Under the pieces are notes generated by a model, which did not search any database, had not been told where the DNA came from, and saw only the letters and a list, made by a program, of their open reading frames with translations. DNA of 6,507 nucleotides, from the NCBI GenBank assembly GCA_903934745.1, contig CAIZOZ010000048.1, forward strand, positions 1-6,507. Reading direction: 5' to 3'. Position numbers and translations under genes: made by a program. The stretch comes from an uncultured cyanobacterium. Its GTDB lineage: Bacteria; Cyanobacteriota; Cyanobacteriia; PCC-6307; Cyanobiaceae. Positions 1 to 5,147 of the stretch are shown here, piece after piece (the first letter of the stretch is position 1; every line of letters starts with the position of its first letter).

Positions 1-133
1 CCCAGCGGTGCAAGCGCGCATGCACAACGGTGAGGAGCTGCAGGAGCCCCATCACTTCAGCAAGGCCGAGCTCACCTTCCCTTCCGGCGAAGCCCTGCCG
101 CGCTGCTGGGTGGATGCCCAGTACCGGGGCTGA
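1..133 (+). CDS. C-terminal fragment of an unrecognised protein
   Basis: An open frame enters from the left edge and stops at the TGA at 131-133, giving 43 residues with no internal stop. The visible end is mixed and hydrophilic (it includes RMHNGEELQEPHHFSKAEL and finishes LPRCWVDAQYRG), with no membrane segment or motif I can assign to a family. The codon choice is GC-rich and coding-like. It runs toward the minus-strand cysW gene, whose stop lies about 147 bp further on. I do not recognise the product. The frame continues past the stop into the peroxiredoxin-like remnant at 173-292, but the two stretches do not look like parts of one protein. Confidence 0.5.
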   Translation, partial: PAVQARMHNGEELQEPHHFSKAELTFPSGEALPRCWVDAQYRG

Positions 134-172
134 GGAGCCCAGGCAGGTCGTCCACTGCGTCCTCCTGCTCCC

Positions 173-292
173 ATGACCCTGCAGCTCACGGAATCCCACC
201 AAGGGGTCGCGCCGGTGAACTGGAAGCACGGCGACGTTGTGGTGGCGAGGGCTGTGCTTGCTCCGTTCTGGCGCCGTTCTCAGCCTTCCTGA
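173..292 (+). pseudogene. Degenerate C-terminal remnant of a 1-Cys peroxiredoxin
   Basis: This 39-codon frame starts MTLQLTESHQGVAPVNWKHG and continues DVVVARAVLA. It resembles the conserved stretch near the C-terminus of Prx6-type 1-Cys peroxiredoxins, which I recall as roughly SLQLTDxHxVATPxNWxxGDxVIV. Small deviations from that pattern (HQGVAP for HxVATP, one D where two acidic residues are common) fit decay or divergence. The catalytic thioredoxin-fold half that should lie upstream is absent: the same frame carries an unrelated coding end and a stop at 131-133. The remnant's own stop (290-292) overlaps the 3' end of minus-strand cysW by 13 bp. I infer a gene relic left by deletion or rearrangement. 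A chance match of a short peptide remains possible. Confidence 0.5.
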
Positions 293-1185
293 TCGAGCCG
301 GGCTGCCTTTTTATCTTGCTCCATTAATTGCTCCACCAGCAATTTGAGCAGCAGCGACACAATCGCCACCCCCCCCAGCACCATGGCCGCTCCGAAAGCG
401 AGCTCGGTTTGATATTGCTTGTAGGCGTCTTCGACAAACAGCGGCAGGGTCTGGGTTTGGGCGCGGATGTTGCCGCTGACCACCGAGACGGCACCGAACT
501 CTCCCAGGGCCCGGGCGGTGGTGAGAATCAGGCCATAGAGCGCCGCCCAGCGCACCGAGGGCAGGGTGACTTTCCAGAACACCTGCCAGTCGGTGGCACC
601 GAGGGTCTTGGCGGCCTCCTCCTGATCCCAGCCTTCTTCCTCCAGCAGCGGGATCACCTCCCGGGCCATGAAGGGAAAGGTGACGATGATCGTGGCCAGC
701 ACGATGCCCGGCCAGGAAAAGATGATTTTCCAACCGAGGCTGTTGATCACCGGCGCCAGCAGGCCATGGCTGGGGCTGTAGAGCAACACCAGCATCAGAC
801 CCACCACCACCGGTGAAATCGAGAACGGCAGATCGATGAGGCTGAGCAACAGGGCTTTGCCACGGAAGCGCCGCCTGGCGATCGCCGTGGCGGCCGCCAG
901 GCCGAACACGGTGTTGCAGGGCACGGCGATGGCGGTGACGATCAAGGTGAGCTTCAGGGCTGAGAGCAGCTCCTCGGACTGGAAATTGGCCAGGAATACC
1001 CCCAGTCCCTTGGCGAAGGCCTGCACCACCACTGCCAGCGCCGGCAGCAGAATCACCACGCCCACATAGAGGCAGGCCACAATCGGAATCAGCGCTGGCA
1101 GCCAGTTGCCAGCACTGAAGTTGAACGACGGCTTCACCCAGCGGGGGGGCTTGATGTCGCGGAGTGGCGGGATCGTGAAGGCCAT
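280..1185 (-). CDS. cysW: Sulfate/thiosulfate ABC transporter permease CysW
   Basis: CysW is one of two inner-membrane permease subunits of the CysTWA sulfate importer. The 301-residue product has about six hydrophobic segments (about 29-57, 77-101, 113-136, 156-174, 209-236 and 264-284). The EAA loop that docks on the ATPase is visible at about 189-209 (EEAAKTLGATDWQVFWKVTLP). Family signatures include FSISPVVVGL, IIFSWPGIVLATIIVTFPF and ARALGEFGAVSVVSG, which closely match enterobacterial CysW. I chose the ATG at 1185, giving a length near the usual ~290. The same frame stays open to a GTG at 1302, which would add a 39-residue Pro/Ser-rich leader unlike the family. The gene lies downstream of cysT in the same direction with a 143-bp gap (26 bp if the GTG is used), so the two are probably cotranscribed. 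No strong Shine-Dalgarno precedes either start. Confidence 0.95.
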   Translation of the reverse strand: MAFTIPPLRDIKPPRWVKPSFNFSAGNWLPALIPIVACLYVGVVILLPALAVVVQAFAKGLGVFLANFQSEELLSALKLTLIVTAIAVPCNTVFGLAAATAIARRRFRGKALLLSLIDLPFSISPVVVGLMLVLLYSPSHGLLAPVINSLGWKIIFSWPGIVLATIIVTFPFMAREVIPLLEEEGWDQEEAAKTLGATDWQVFWKVTLPSVRWAALYGLILTTARALGEFGAVSVVSGNIRAQTQTLPLFVEDAYKQYQTELAFGAAMVLGGVAIVSLLLKLLVEQLMEQDKKAARLDQEG

Positions 1186-1328
1186 GGCTGACGTGGAGAG
1201 GAGACTGCGGTTAGATGAAGGCTGCGGTGGCTGCAGGCGGGGAGAACTGGGTCGCGACCGGTTGTTCAATGGGGCTGTAGGGGCCAGAGGTACAGCGGCC
1301 ACTGATCAGCTGATTGAGGCTGGTGCCC

Positions 1329-2186
1329 TTAGTTGTTGGCCTCCGAGCCCTGATAACGCTGCCCCCAGACCTGCAGCAGATTGATCAGCAGCAGGCTGAT
1401 CAGCGAGAAGATCAGCATGACGCTGCCAATCACGGTGGCGGCTTCAAAGTCGTATTCCTCCAGCTTCTGCACGATCAGGGTGGGCGTGATCAGATCGCGG
1501 AAGGGTACGTTGCTGGAAATCATCACCACCGAGCCGTACTCGCCCACGGCCCGGCTGTAGCCCTGGGCCACACCGCCGAGGATGGCCGGCATCAGCTGGG
1601 GCAACACGACGCGGAAGAAGGTCTGCATCGGGCTGGCGCCCAGGCTCCAGGCGGCCTCCTCCTGTTCCTTCTCCAGGGAACGCAGCACCGGCTCCACCGT
1701 GCGCACCACGAAAGGCAGGGAGATGAACACCATGGCAACCCCGACCCCCACGACGGTGAACGACACCTTGAGGCCGAACAGCTGCATCAGCGGCTTGCCC
1801 AGCCAGCCCTCCGGTCCATAGACGAACGACAGGGCCAGGCCCGCCACGGCCGTGGGCAGGGCAAAGGGGAGGTCGATCAGCGAATCAAGCAGACGCTGGC
1901 CGCGGAAGCGGCTGCGGATCAGGGCCCAGGCCACCAGCAGCCCGAACACCCCGTTGACGAGGCTGGCCAGGGCCGCCACACCGAAACTCACCTTGTAGGA
2001 GGCGAGGGCTTCCGGGCTGGTGGCCATCTCCCAGAACCCCTGGGGGCCAACCCCGGCGGCCTTGAGCAGCATGCCGGCCACGGGCAGAAACAGCACCAGC
2101 ACCAGGTAGGCCCAGGTGAAGCGCCACGGCCAGCTGGGCAGTCGCCATTGAAACCAACCCGGCAGGCGAGGCTGAGCAACGGCCAT
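1329..2186 (-). CDS. cysT: Sulfate/thiosulfate ABC transporter permease CysT (CysU)
   Basis: CysT is the second inner-membrane permease subunit, which pairs with CysW to form the sulfate channel. The product has 285 residues, typical of the family. Hydrophobic segments fall at about 25-45, 64-90, 104-124, 142-162, 198-222 and 250-274. The EAA motif contacting CysA is at about 176-196 (EEAAWSLGASPMQTFFRVVLP). CysT-type signatures include LIDLPFALPTAVAGLAL, FVVRTVEPVLRSLEKEQEEAA and SRAVGEYGSVVMISSNVP. The ATG at 2186 is favoured because it leaves a normal short cytoplasmic N-terminus (MAVAQPRLPG). It is the first gene of a probable cysTW operon and is divergent from cysA across 143 bp. The upstream sequence shows no clear Shine-Dalgarno. 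Confidence 0.96.
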   Translation of the reverse strand: MAVAQPRLPGWFQWRLPSWPWRFTWAYLVLVLFLPVAGMLLKAAGVGPQGFWEMATSPEALASYKVSFGVAALASLVNGVFGLLVAWALIRSRFRGQRLLDSLIDLPFALPTAVAGLALSFVYGPEGWLGKPLMQLFGLKVSFTVVGVGVAMVFISLPFVVRTVEPVLRSLEKEQEEAAWSLGASPMQTFFRVVLPQLMPAILGGVAQGYSRAVGEYGSVVMISSNVPFRDLITPTLIVQKLEEYDFEAATVIGSVMLIFSLISLLLINLLQVWGQRYQGSEANN

Positions 2187-2329
2187 GGCAGAGCGTGAGC
2201 TGGAAACCTGACGCTACCATTACGATACGGCGAATTGGACGGTTCTACGGCGTTCTTCCGTGTCTTTGTGCGGCGGCGCTGGCCGGCGATTCGTGTCAGT
2301 GATCAGAATGGGTCAAACGATCAGAGCCG
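2187..2329. promoter_or_regulatory. Divergent cysT / cysA intergenic control region
   Basis: This 143-bp gap separates the starts of cysT (minus) and cysA (plus), so promoters for both directions should lie here or very close. A plus-strand TACGATA at 2221-2227 resembles a -10 element but lacks a convincing -35 at the right distance. On the cysA side, GATCAGA occurs twice, at 2301-2307 and 2319-2325 (18-bp period), 5 to 29 bp before the cysA ATG. Spacing near two helical turns could suit a regulator, but 7-bp repeats also arise by chance. No site can be assigned with confidence. The shared region allows coordinated sulfur control of channel and ATPase genes. Confidence 0.45.
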
Positions 2330-3373
2330 ATGGGTATCCGCGTCGCCAACGTCAGCAAGCATTTCGGCGACTTCCGCGCCGTCGACAACGTCAGCGTTGA
2401 CGTGGAGACCGGCTCCCTGGTGGCGCTGCTGGGCCCTTCCGGTTCGGGCAAGAGCACCTTGCTGCGCCTGATTGCCGGCCTCGAGGGCACCGACAGCGGC
2501 CGCATCTGGATCACCGGCGAAGAGGCCACCGAGCGCTCCGTCCAGGAGCGGCAGGTGGGCTTTGTGTTTCAGCACTTCGCCCTGTTCAAGCACCGAACCG
2601 TGCGCCAGAACGTCGCCTTCGGCCTCGAGTTGCGGCGTTGGAAGAAGGACGCCATTCGCCGCCGGGTGGACGAGCTGCTTGAACTGGTGCAACTGCAGGG
2701 CTATGGCGGTCGCTATCCCTCCCAGCTCTCCGGTGGCCAGCGCCAGCGGGTGGCCCTGGCCCGGGCTCTGGCGGTGCAGCCGCGGGTGCTGCTGCTCGAT
2801 GAACCGTTCAGCGCCCTCGACGCCAAGGTGCGCAAGGAGTTGCGGGCCTGGCTGCGCAATCTGCACAGCGAGATGCATGTCACCACTGTGATCGTCACCC
2901 ATGATCAGGAGGAGGCCATGGAGGTGGCCGATCGCATCGTGGTGATGAACGAAGGGCGGATTGAGCAGATCGGCTCGCCGGCCGAGATCTATGACCATCC
3001 CGCCACGCCTTTCGTGATGAGTTTCGTCGGGGCGGTGAACGTGCTGCCCCAGGGGGCCATGCCGCTGCCCCAGCCCGGTGCAGGTGCCGGGCTGCGCCCC
3101 GCCATCGCAGACCAGGGCCAGGGTCAGATGTTCATTCGCCCCCATGACGTGGAGGTCTATGCCAGCCCCCGGGATGGCTCAGTGCCGGCGCGGTTGAAGC
3201 GCCTGACCCACATGGGGCGCGATCTGCAGGCCGAATTGCAGCTCGAAAGTGGTGAGGTGCTGGTGGCTCAGTTCCCCAGGGAGCAGATCAACTACAGCGA
3301 AATCCGGGCGGGCGATGAGCTGCATGTGATCAGCCGCCAGGTGCGTACCTTTGTACCGGATTATTCGATCTGA
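2330..3373 (+). CDS. cysA: Sulfate/thiosulfate ABC transporter ATPase CysA
   Basis: CysA hydrolyses ATP on the cytoplasmic face to drive sulfate import through CysT/CysW. The 347-residue product has the whole ABC core in order: Walker A GPSGSGKST (35-43), Q-loop glutamine in GFVFQHFALF (Q81), signature LSGGQRQR (133-140), Walker B VLLLDEP (153-159), D-loop SALD (161-164) and switch histidine (H191). The insert VGFVFQHFALFKHRTVRQNVAF and the ending GAVNVLPQ of the core are typical of CysA. Residues from about 260 to the end, starting near MFIRPHDVEV, form a TOBE-type regulatory or substrate-sensing domain. All catalytic residues are present, so it should be active. It is transcribed away from cysTW and converges with the small minus-strand gene at 3465-3632. 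The ATG at 2330 fits the family start; no strong ribosome-binding site is visible. Confidence 0.96.
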   Translation: MGIRVANVSKHFGDFRAVDNVSVDVETGSLVALLGPSGSGKSTLLRLIAGLEGTDSGRIWITGEEATERSVQERQVGFVFQHFALFKHRTVRQNVAFGLELRRWKKDAIRRRVDELLELVQLQGYGGRYPSQLSGGQRQRVALARALAVQPRVLLLDEPFSALDAKVRKELRAWLRNLHSEMHVTTVIVTHDQEEAMEVADRIVVMNEGRIEQIGSPAEIYDHPATPFVMSFVGAVNVLPQGAMPLPQPGAGAGLRPAIADQGQGQMFIRPHDVEVYASPRDGSVPARLKRLTHMGRDLQAELQLESGEVLVAQFPREQINYSEIRAGDELHVISRQVRTFVPDYSI

Positions 3374-3414
3374 TCGAGCCAGGCGATGGCGTAGGTGGGG
3401 ATCGGGCCCCAATC

Positions 3415-3439
3415 AAAAGACCCCTCGTTTGAGGGGTCT
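3415..3439 (-). terminator. Intrinsic terminator for the minus-strand small gene
   Basis: A perfect 9-bp stem (3418-3426 with 3431-3439; plus-strand arms AGACCCCTC and GAGGGGTCT) encloses a GTTT loop. Four A residues at 3415-3418 become a T run after the hairpin when read on the minus strand, which is the classic rho-independent layout. On the plus strand the hairpin is followed by GGAGATTT, a poor U-tract. It therefore chiefly terminates the gene at 3465-3632, though it may also slow transcripts leaving cysA, which ends 41 bp upstream. Confidence 0.85.
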
Positions 3440-3464
3440 GGAGATTTAGCTGCCGTGTGGATGT

Positions 3465-3632
3465 TCAGGCTCGTAAGGTTTCAGCCTGCACCTGGGCGAG
3501 GCGAGCATCCTGTTGGTATTGGGCAACGGTGAGGGCATCCTGATGGCGCAGGAGTTCTCCGTTCTTGAACACCAGCGTGTAACGCTGCAGATGGGATTGA
3601 GAGAGACGAGAATGAACGTACTGGGCGGCCAT
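3465..3632 (-). CDS. Small conserved-looking hypothetical protein (55 aa)
   Basis: The ATG at 3632 opens a 55-residue frame ending at the TGA at 3465-3467. The protein begins MAAQYVHSRLSQSHLQRYTL, continues VFKNGELLRHQDALTVAQYQ and ends ETLRA. It is soluble and probably helical, Gln/Arg-rich, and has no cysteine, membrane segment or catalytic motif that I recognise. Evidence that it is real: a clean start, coding-like codon use, an excellent intrinsic terminator 26 bp beyond its stop in the right orientation, and placement 84 bp downstream of the Crp-family regulator in the same direction, so it may be read from that promoter. No Shine-Dalgarno is visible. I do not know its function. A +1 shift near its end would read on as KPYEPEHPHGS before a stop, so a different C-terminus in relatives is conceivable. 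Confidence 0.65.
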   Translation of the reverse strand: MAAQYVHSRLSQSHLQRYTLVFKNGELLRHQDALTVAQYQQDARLAQVQAETLRA

Positions 3633-3716
3633 GGTGGTAGGAATCAGCAGGGGGAAGCAGGACAGTGGCAGGGCCGATTTCTCTGGAATCGCCAGAGCGT
3701 CAGCGAGCGGCGAACT

Positions 3717-4286
3717 TCAGAAGCCAGCGACCAGTGGTTCGATCGGAATCAGCAGATCGGCCTCACTGACCCTTTGCAGAAGCCCCAGGGCTTTGTAGCG
3801 ATTGAGATTTTTGGTCACCGTCACCCGGGTGAGGCCGCAGATGTCGGCCAGGGATTTGTGGGTGAGGTTCATATCCTTGAGCGAGAGGCGATGGCCCTTG
3901 CTGCTCACCTGGCCGAAGCGGGTGCCGATCCAGCGCAGCAGCATCAGCAGGCGATGCTCGGCGCTGCGGATGCGGTTGATCTGGAAAATTTCTTCGGTGT
4001 TGCGGATCTGGTGGCGCAGGAAGGCAACAATCTCCGTCTCGCTGGGGTGGTACTGCTCCACCACGACGGTGGAGAGGCACTGGATTTCAACCGGCTGCAG
4101 GGAGGAATAGGCGTTGGTCACCCAGTCGCCGGGGCCCCAGAGGCCGAGGGTGATTGATTCGCCTTCTTCATCCCAGGCGGCGGAACGGATATAGCCGTCC
4201 TGGATCTTCCAGTTCAGCCCTTCGGGCAGCACGTCATTGGGCAACAGGGTGAGGCGGAGTGCCTGGGGGTGGCGCGAGGTGGTCAT
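3717..4286 (-). CDS. cysR: Crp/Fnr-family transcriptional regulator, CysR-like
   Basis: The 189-residue product has the Crp/Fnr architecture: a reduced cyclic-nucleotide-fold sensor domain (about 15-95, with the beta-roll stretch ESITLGLWGPGDWV), a long dimerisation helix (about 83-120) and a C-terminal helix-turn-helix at about 141-168 (LTHKSLADICGLTRVTVTKNLN). The cAMP phosphate-binding motif of Crp (RxxGE followed by the R-S/T pair) is not present, nor is an N-terminal Fnr cysteine cluster, so the effector is probably neither cAMP nor oxygen. In Synechococcus PCC 7942 the Crp-family protein CysR is encoded in the sulfate-transport cluster and controls sulfur-starvation genes. Position beside cysA and sbpA makes this the likely counterpart, but that is inferred from context. 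The ATG at 4286 is preceded by a well-formed promoter at 4423-4450. Confidence 0.75.
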   Translation of the reverse strand: MTTSRHPQALRLTLLPNDVLPEGLNWKIQDGYIRSAAWDEEGESITLGLWGPGDWVTNAYSSLQPVEIQCLSTVVVEQYHPSETEIVAFLRHQIRNTEEIFQINRIRSAEHRLLMLLRWIGTRFGQVSSKGHRLSLKDMNLTHKSLADICGLTRVTVTKNLNRYKALGLLQRVSEADLLIPIEPLVAGF

Positions 4287-4413
4287 GGTGATCAGGCCGG
4301 GGCGGAACGGTGGTGGTCATGGAGAGCGATGGGGCGGCCAGCGCAGCGCTGGCGGTACGCATTCGGCGACAACAGGGCATGGGTGAGGACCGGGCTGGGA
4401 ACGCCCCTGGCAA

Positions 4414-4425
4414 GGTTCCGGAACC
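4414..4425. promoter_or_regulatory. Candidate operator: 12-bp perfect palindrome at the cysR promoter
   Basis: GGTTCCGGAACC is perfectly self-complementary. It overlaps the last three bases of the proposed -10 box (4423-4428) and covers the expected transcription start of the Crp-family gene. A dimeric regulator bound here would block polymerase, so autorepression or repression by another regulator is plausible. It does not resemble the Crp/NtcA half-site pattern (TGTGA or GTA with an N8 spacer), so the binding protein is unknown. Confidence 0.4.
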
Positions 4426-4450
4426 ATAGCGCTTAATTCCCATCGGTCAA
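4423..4450 (-). promoter_or_regulatory. Sigma70-type promoter of the Crp/CysR-like gene
   Basis: Read on the minus strand, TTGACC (4445-4450, one mismatch to TTGACA) is followed after a 16-bp spacer by TATGGT (4423-4428; first, second and last bases of TATAAT kept). The start would fall near 4416, leaving an untranslated leader of about 130 nt before the ATG at 4286. It is the best-matched promoter in the window. GCTTAA occurs in the spacer (4431-4436) and again just upstream of the -35 (4455-4460, inside the palindrome GCTTAAGC). Confidence 0.6.
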
Positions 4451-4570
4451 GTGTGCTTAAGCCTGGCACCGGGCCAGGCGCTGGTGGTCGCTGCCGGGGT
4501 CGAGCCTCGGCCCGAATCTCGCCTCAACCGGCCGATGTCCATGGCGACAGCCGGTAGCGGCGCCTGCGCC

Positions 4571-5002
4571 TCAGATGAAGTACATCGCCTGGGCCTGGAT
4601 CCGCTGATCGCGCTGGTCCAGCAGGTCCTGCAGGCTGGTGCCGGAGAGGATGGCGGCGCGGGCCTGATCCAGCTGTTCCTGCAGGGCCGCGAGCACGTCG
4701 AACTCGGGGGTGTCGCGGGAGGCGGCGGCCCGGGCGGCCTGGTCGCCCTCGAGGCAGTTGACCACATCCGCCATGGTGACTTCGGCCGGCGGCCGGGCCA
4801 GTTGATACCCCCCCTTGGGGCCGCGGATGCTGCGCAGGATGCGGCCGCGGCGCAGGCTGGTGAGCATCTGTTCGAGATAGCGATCGGGGATGCTCTGGCG
4901 ATGGGCGATCTCCGCCACCTGCAGCACGCCGCCCTGCTCGTAAATGGCCGCCAGCTCCACCAGGGAGACGATCCCGTACTCGGTCTTGGCGCTGAAGGCC
5001 AC
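4571..5002 (-). CDS. Rrf2-family transcriptional regulator
   Basis: The 143-residue product starts MAFSAKTEYGIVSLVELAAI and carries an Rrf2 winged helix at about 1-72: the recognition region VAEIAHRQSIPDRYLEQMLT, then the wing RGPKGGYQLARPP (60-72). Only one cysteine is present (C83, in VVNCLEG), so the three-cysteine iron-sulfur cluster of IscR or NsrR is missing. Cluster-less Rrf2 proteins include CymR, the cysteine-metabolism repressor of Bacillus, which senses sulfur status through a partner enzyme. Given the sulfate-uptake neighbours a sulfur role is attractive but unproven. I chose the GTG at 5002 because it gives the canonical family N-terminus; an upstream in-frame start at 5137 would add 45 residues unlike the family. 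It is divergent from the sulfate-binding-protein gene across 145 bp. Confidence 0.88.
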   Translation of the reverse strand: MAFSAKTEYGIVSLVELAAIYEQGGVLQVAEIAHRQSIPDRYLEQMLTSLRRGRILRSIRGPKGGYQLARPPAEVTMADVVNCLEGDQAARAAASRDTPEFDVLAALQEQLDQARAAILSGTSLQDLLDQRDQRIQAQAMYFI

Positions 5003-5147
5003 GGAGTTCCCCGGCAATGATGCGTGGATTGTCGCAGTCGCACCCCCTGGCGCGGAAGAGCAAAGAGGATCCCCGCCGATGTGGCTGGGACTACGGCCGG
5101 AGGCTGCGGCCCTGCATAGGTTTGGCGGGTACCCCAATCGGCTAACC
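5003..5147. promoter_or_regulatory. Divergent rrf2 / sbpA intergenic region
   Basis: These 145 bp lie between the chosen GTG starts of the Rrf2 gene (minus) and the first sulfate-binding-protein gene (plus), so both promoters should lie here. I could not find a convincing -35/-10 pair in either direction. A short palindrome GGGTACCC (5127-5134) sits 14 bp before the binding-protein start, but 8 bp is weak evidence. The divergent layout makes the Rrf2 protein a natural candidate to control its neighbour. Confidence 0.4.

Noticed and set aside
1314..2198. Long plus-strand open frame (294 codons) opposite cysT
   Set aside because: Its product is extremely His/Gln/Gly-rich, the expected artefact of reading a hydrophobic membrane-protein gene in antisense.
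2301..2325. Two GATCAGA repeats upstream of cysA as a regulator site
   Set aside because: Seven-base repeats are weak evidence and GATCAG-like strings occur elsewhere in the window, so I did not annotate them as an operator.
3369..3460. Minus-strand peptide DWGPIPTYAIAWLDQIE before a TAA at the cysA 3' end
   Set aside because: The peptide looks protein-like, but its frame has no start codon and runs through the terminator hairpin, so it is most likely chance; a homology search of the peptide would settle it.
3513..4157. Long plus-strand open frame (214 codons) opposite the Crp-like gene
   Set aside because: It lies antisense to two well-supported minus-strand genes, and its translation has no recognisable domain; high-GC DNA commonly yields such shadow frames.
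5003..5137. Upstream extension of the Rrf2 gene to a start at 5137
   Set aside because: The canonical Rrf2 N-terminus begins exactly at the GTG at 5002; the extra 45 residues resemble no family member and would nearly abut the sbpA start.
4944..5147. Upstream extension of sbpA to an ATG at 4944
   Set aside because: It would place 68 non-conserved residues before the export signal and overlap the start of the Rrf2 gene.
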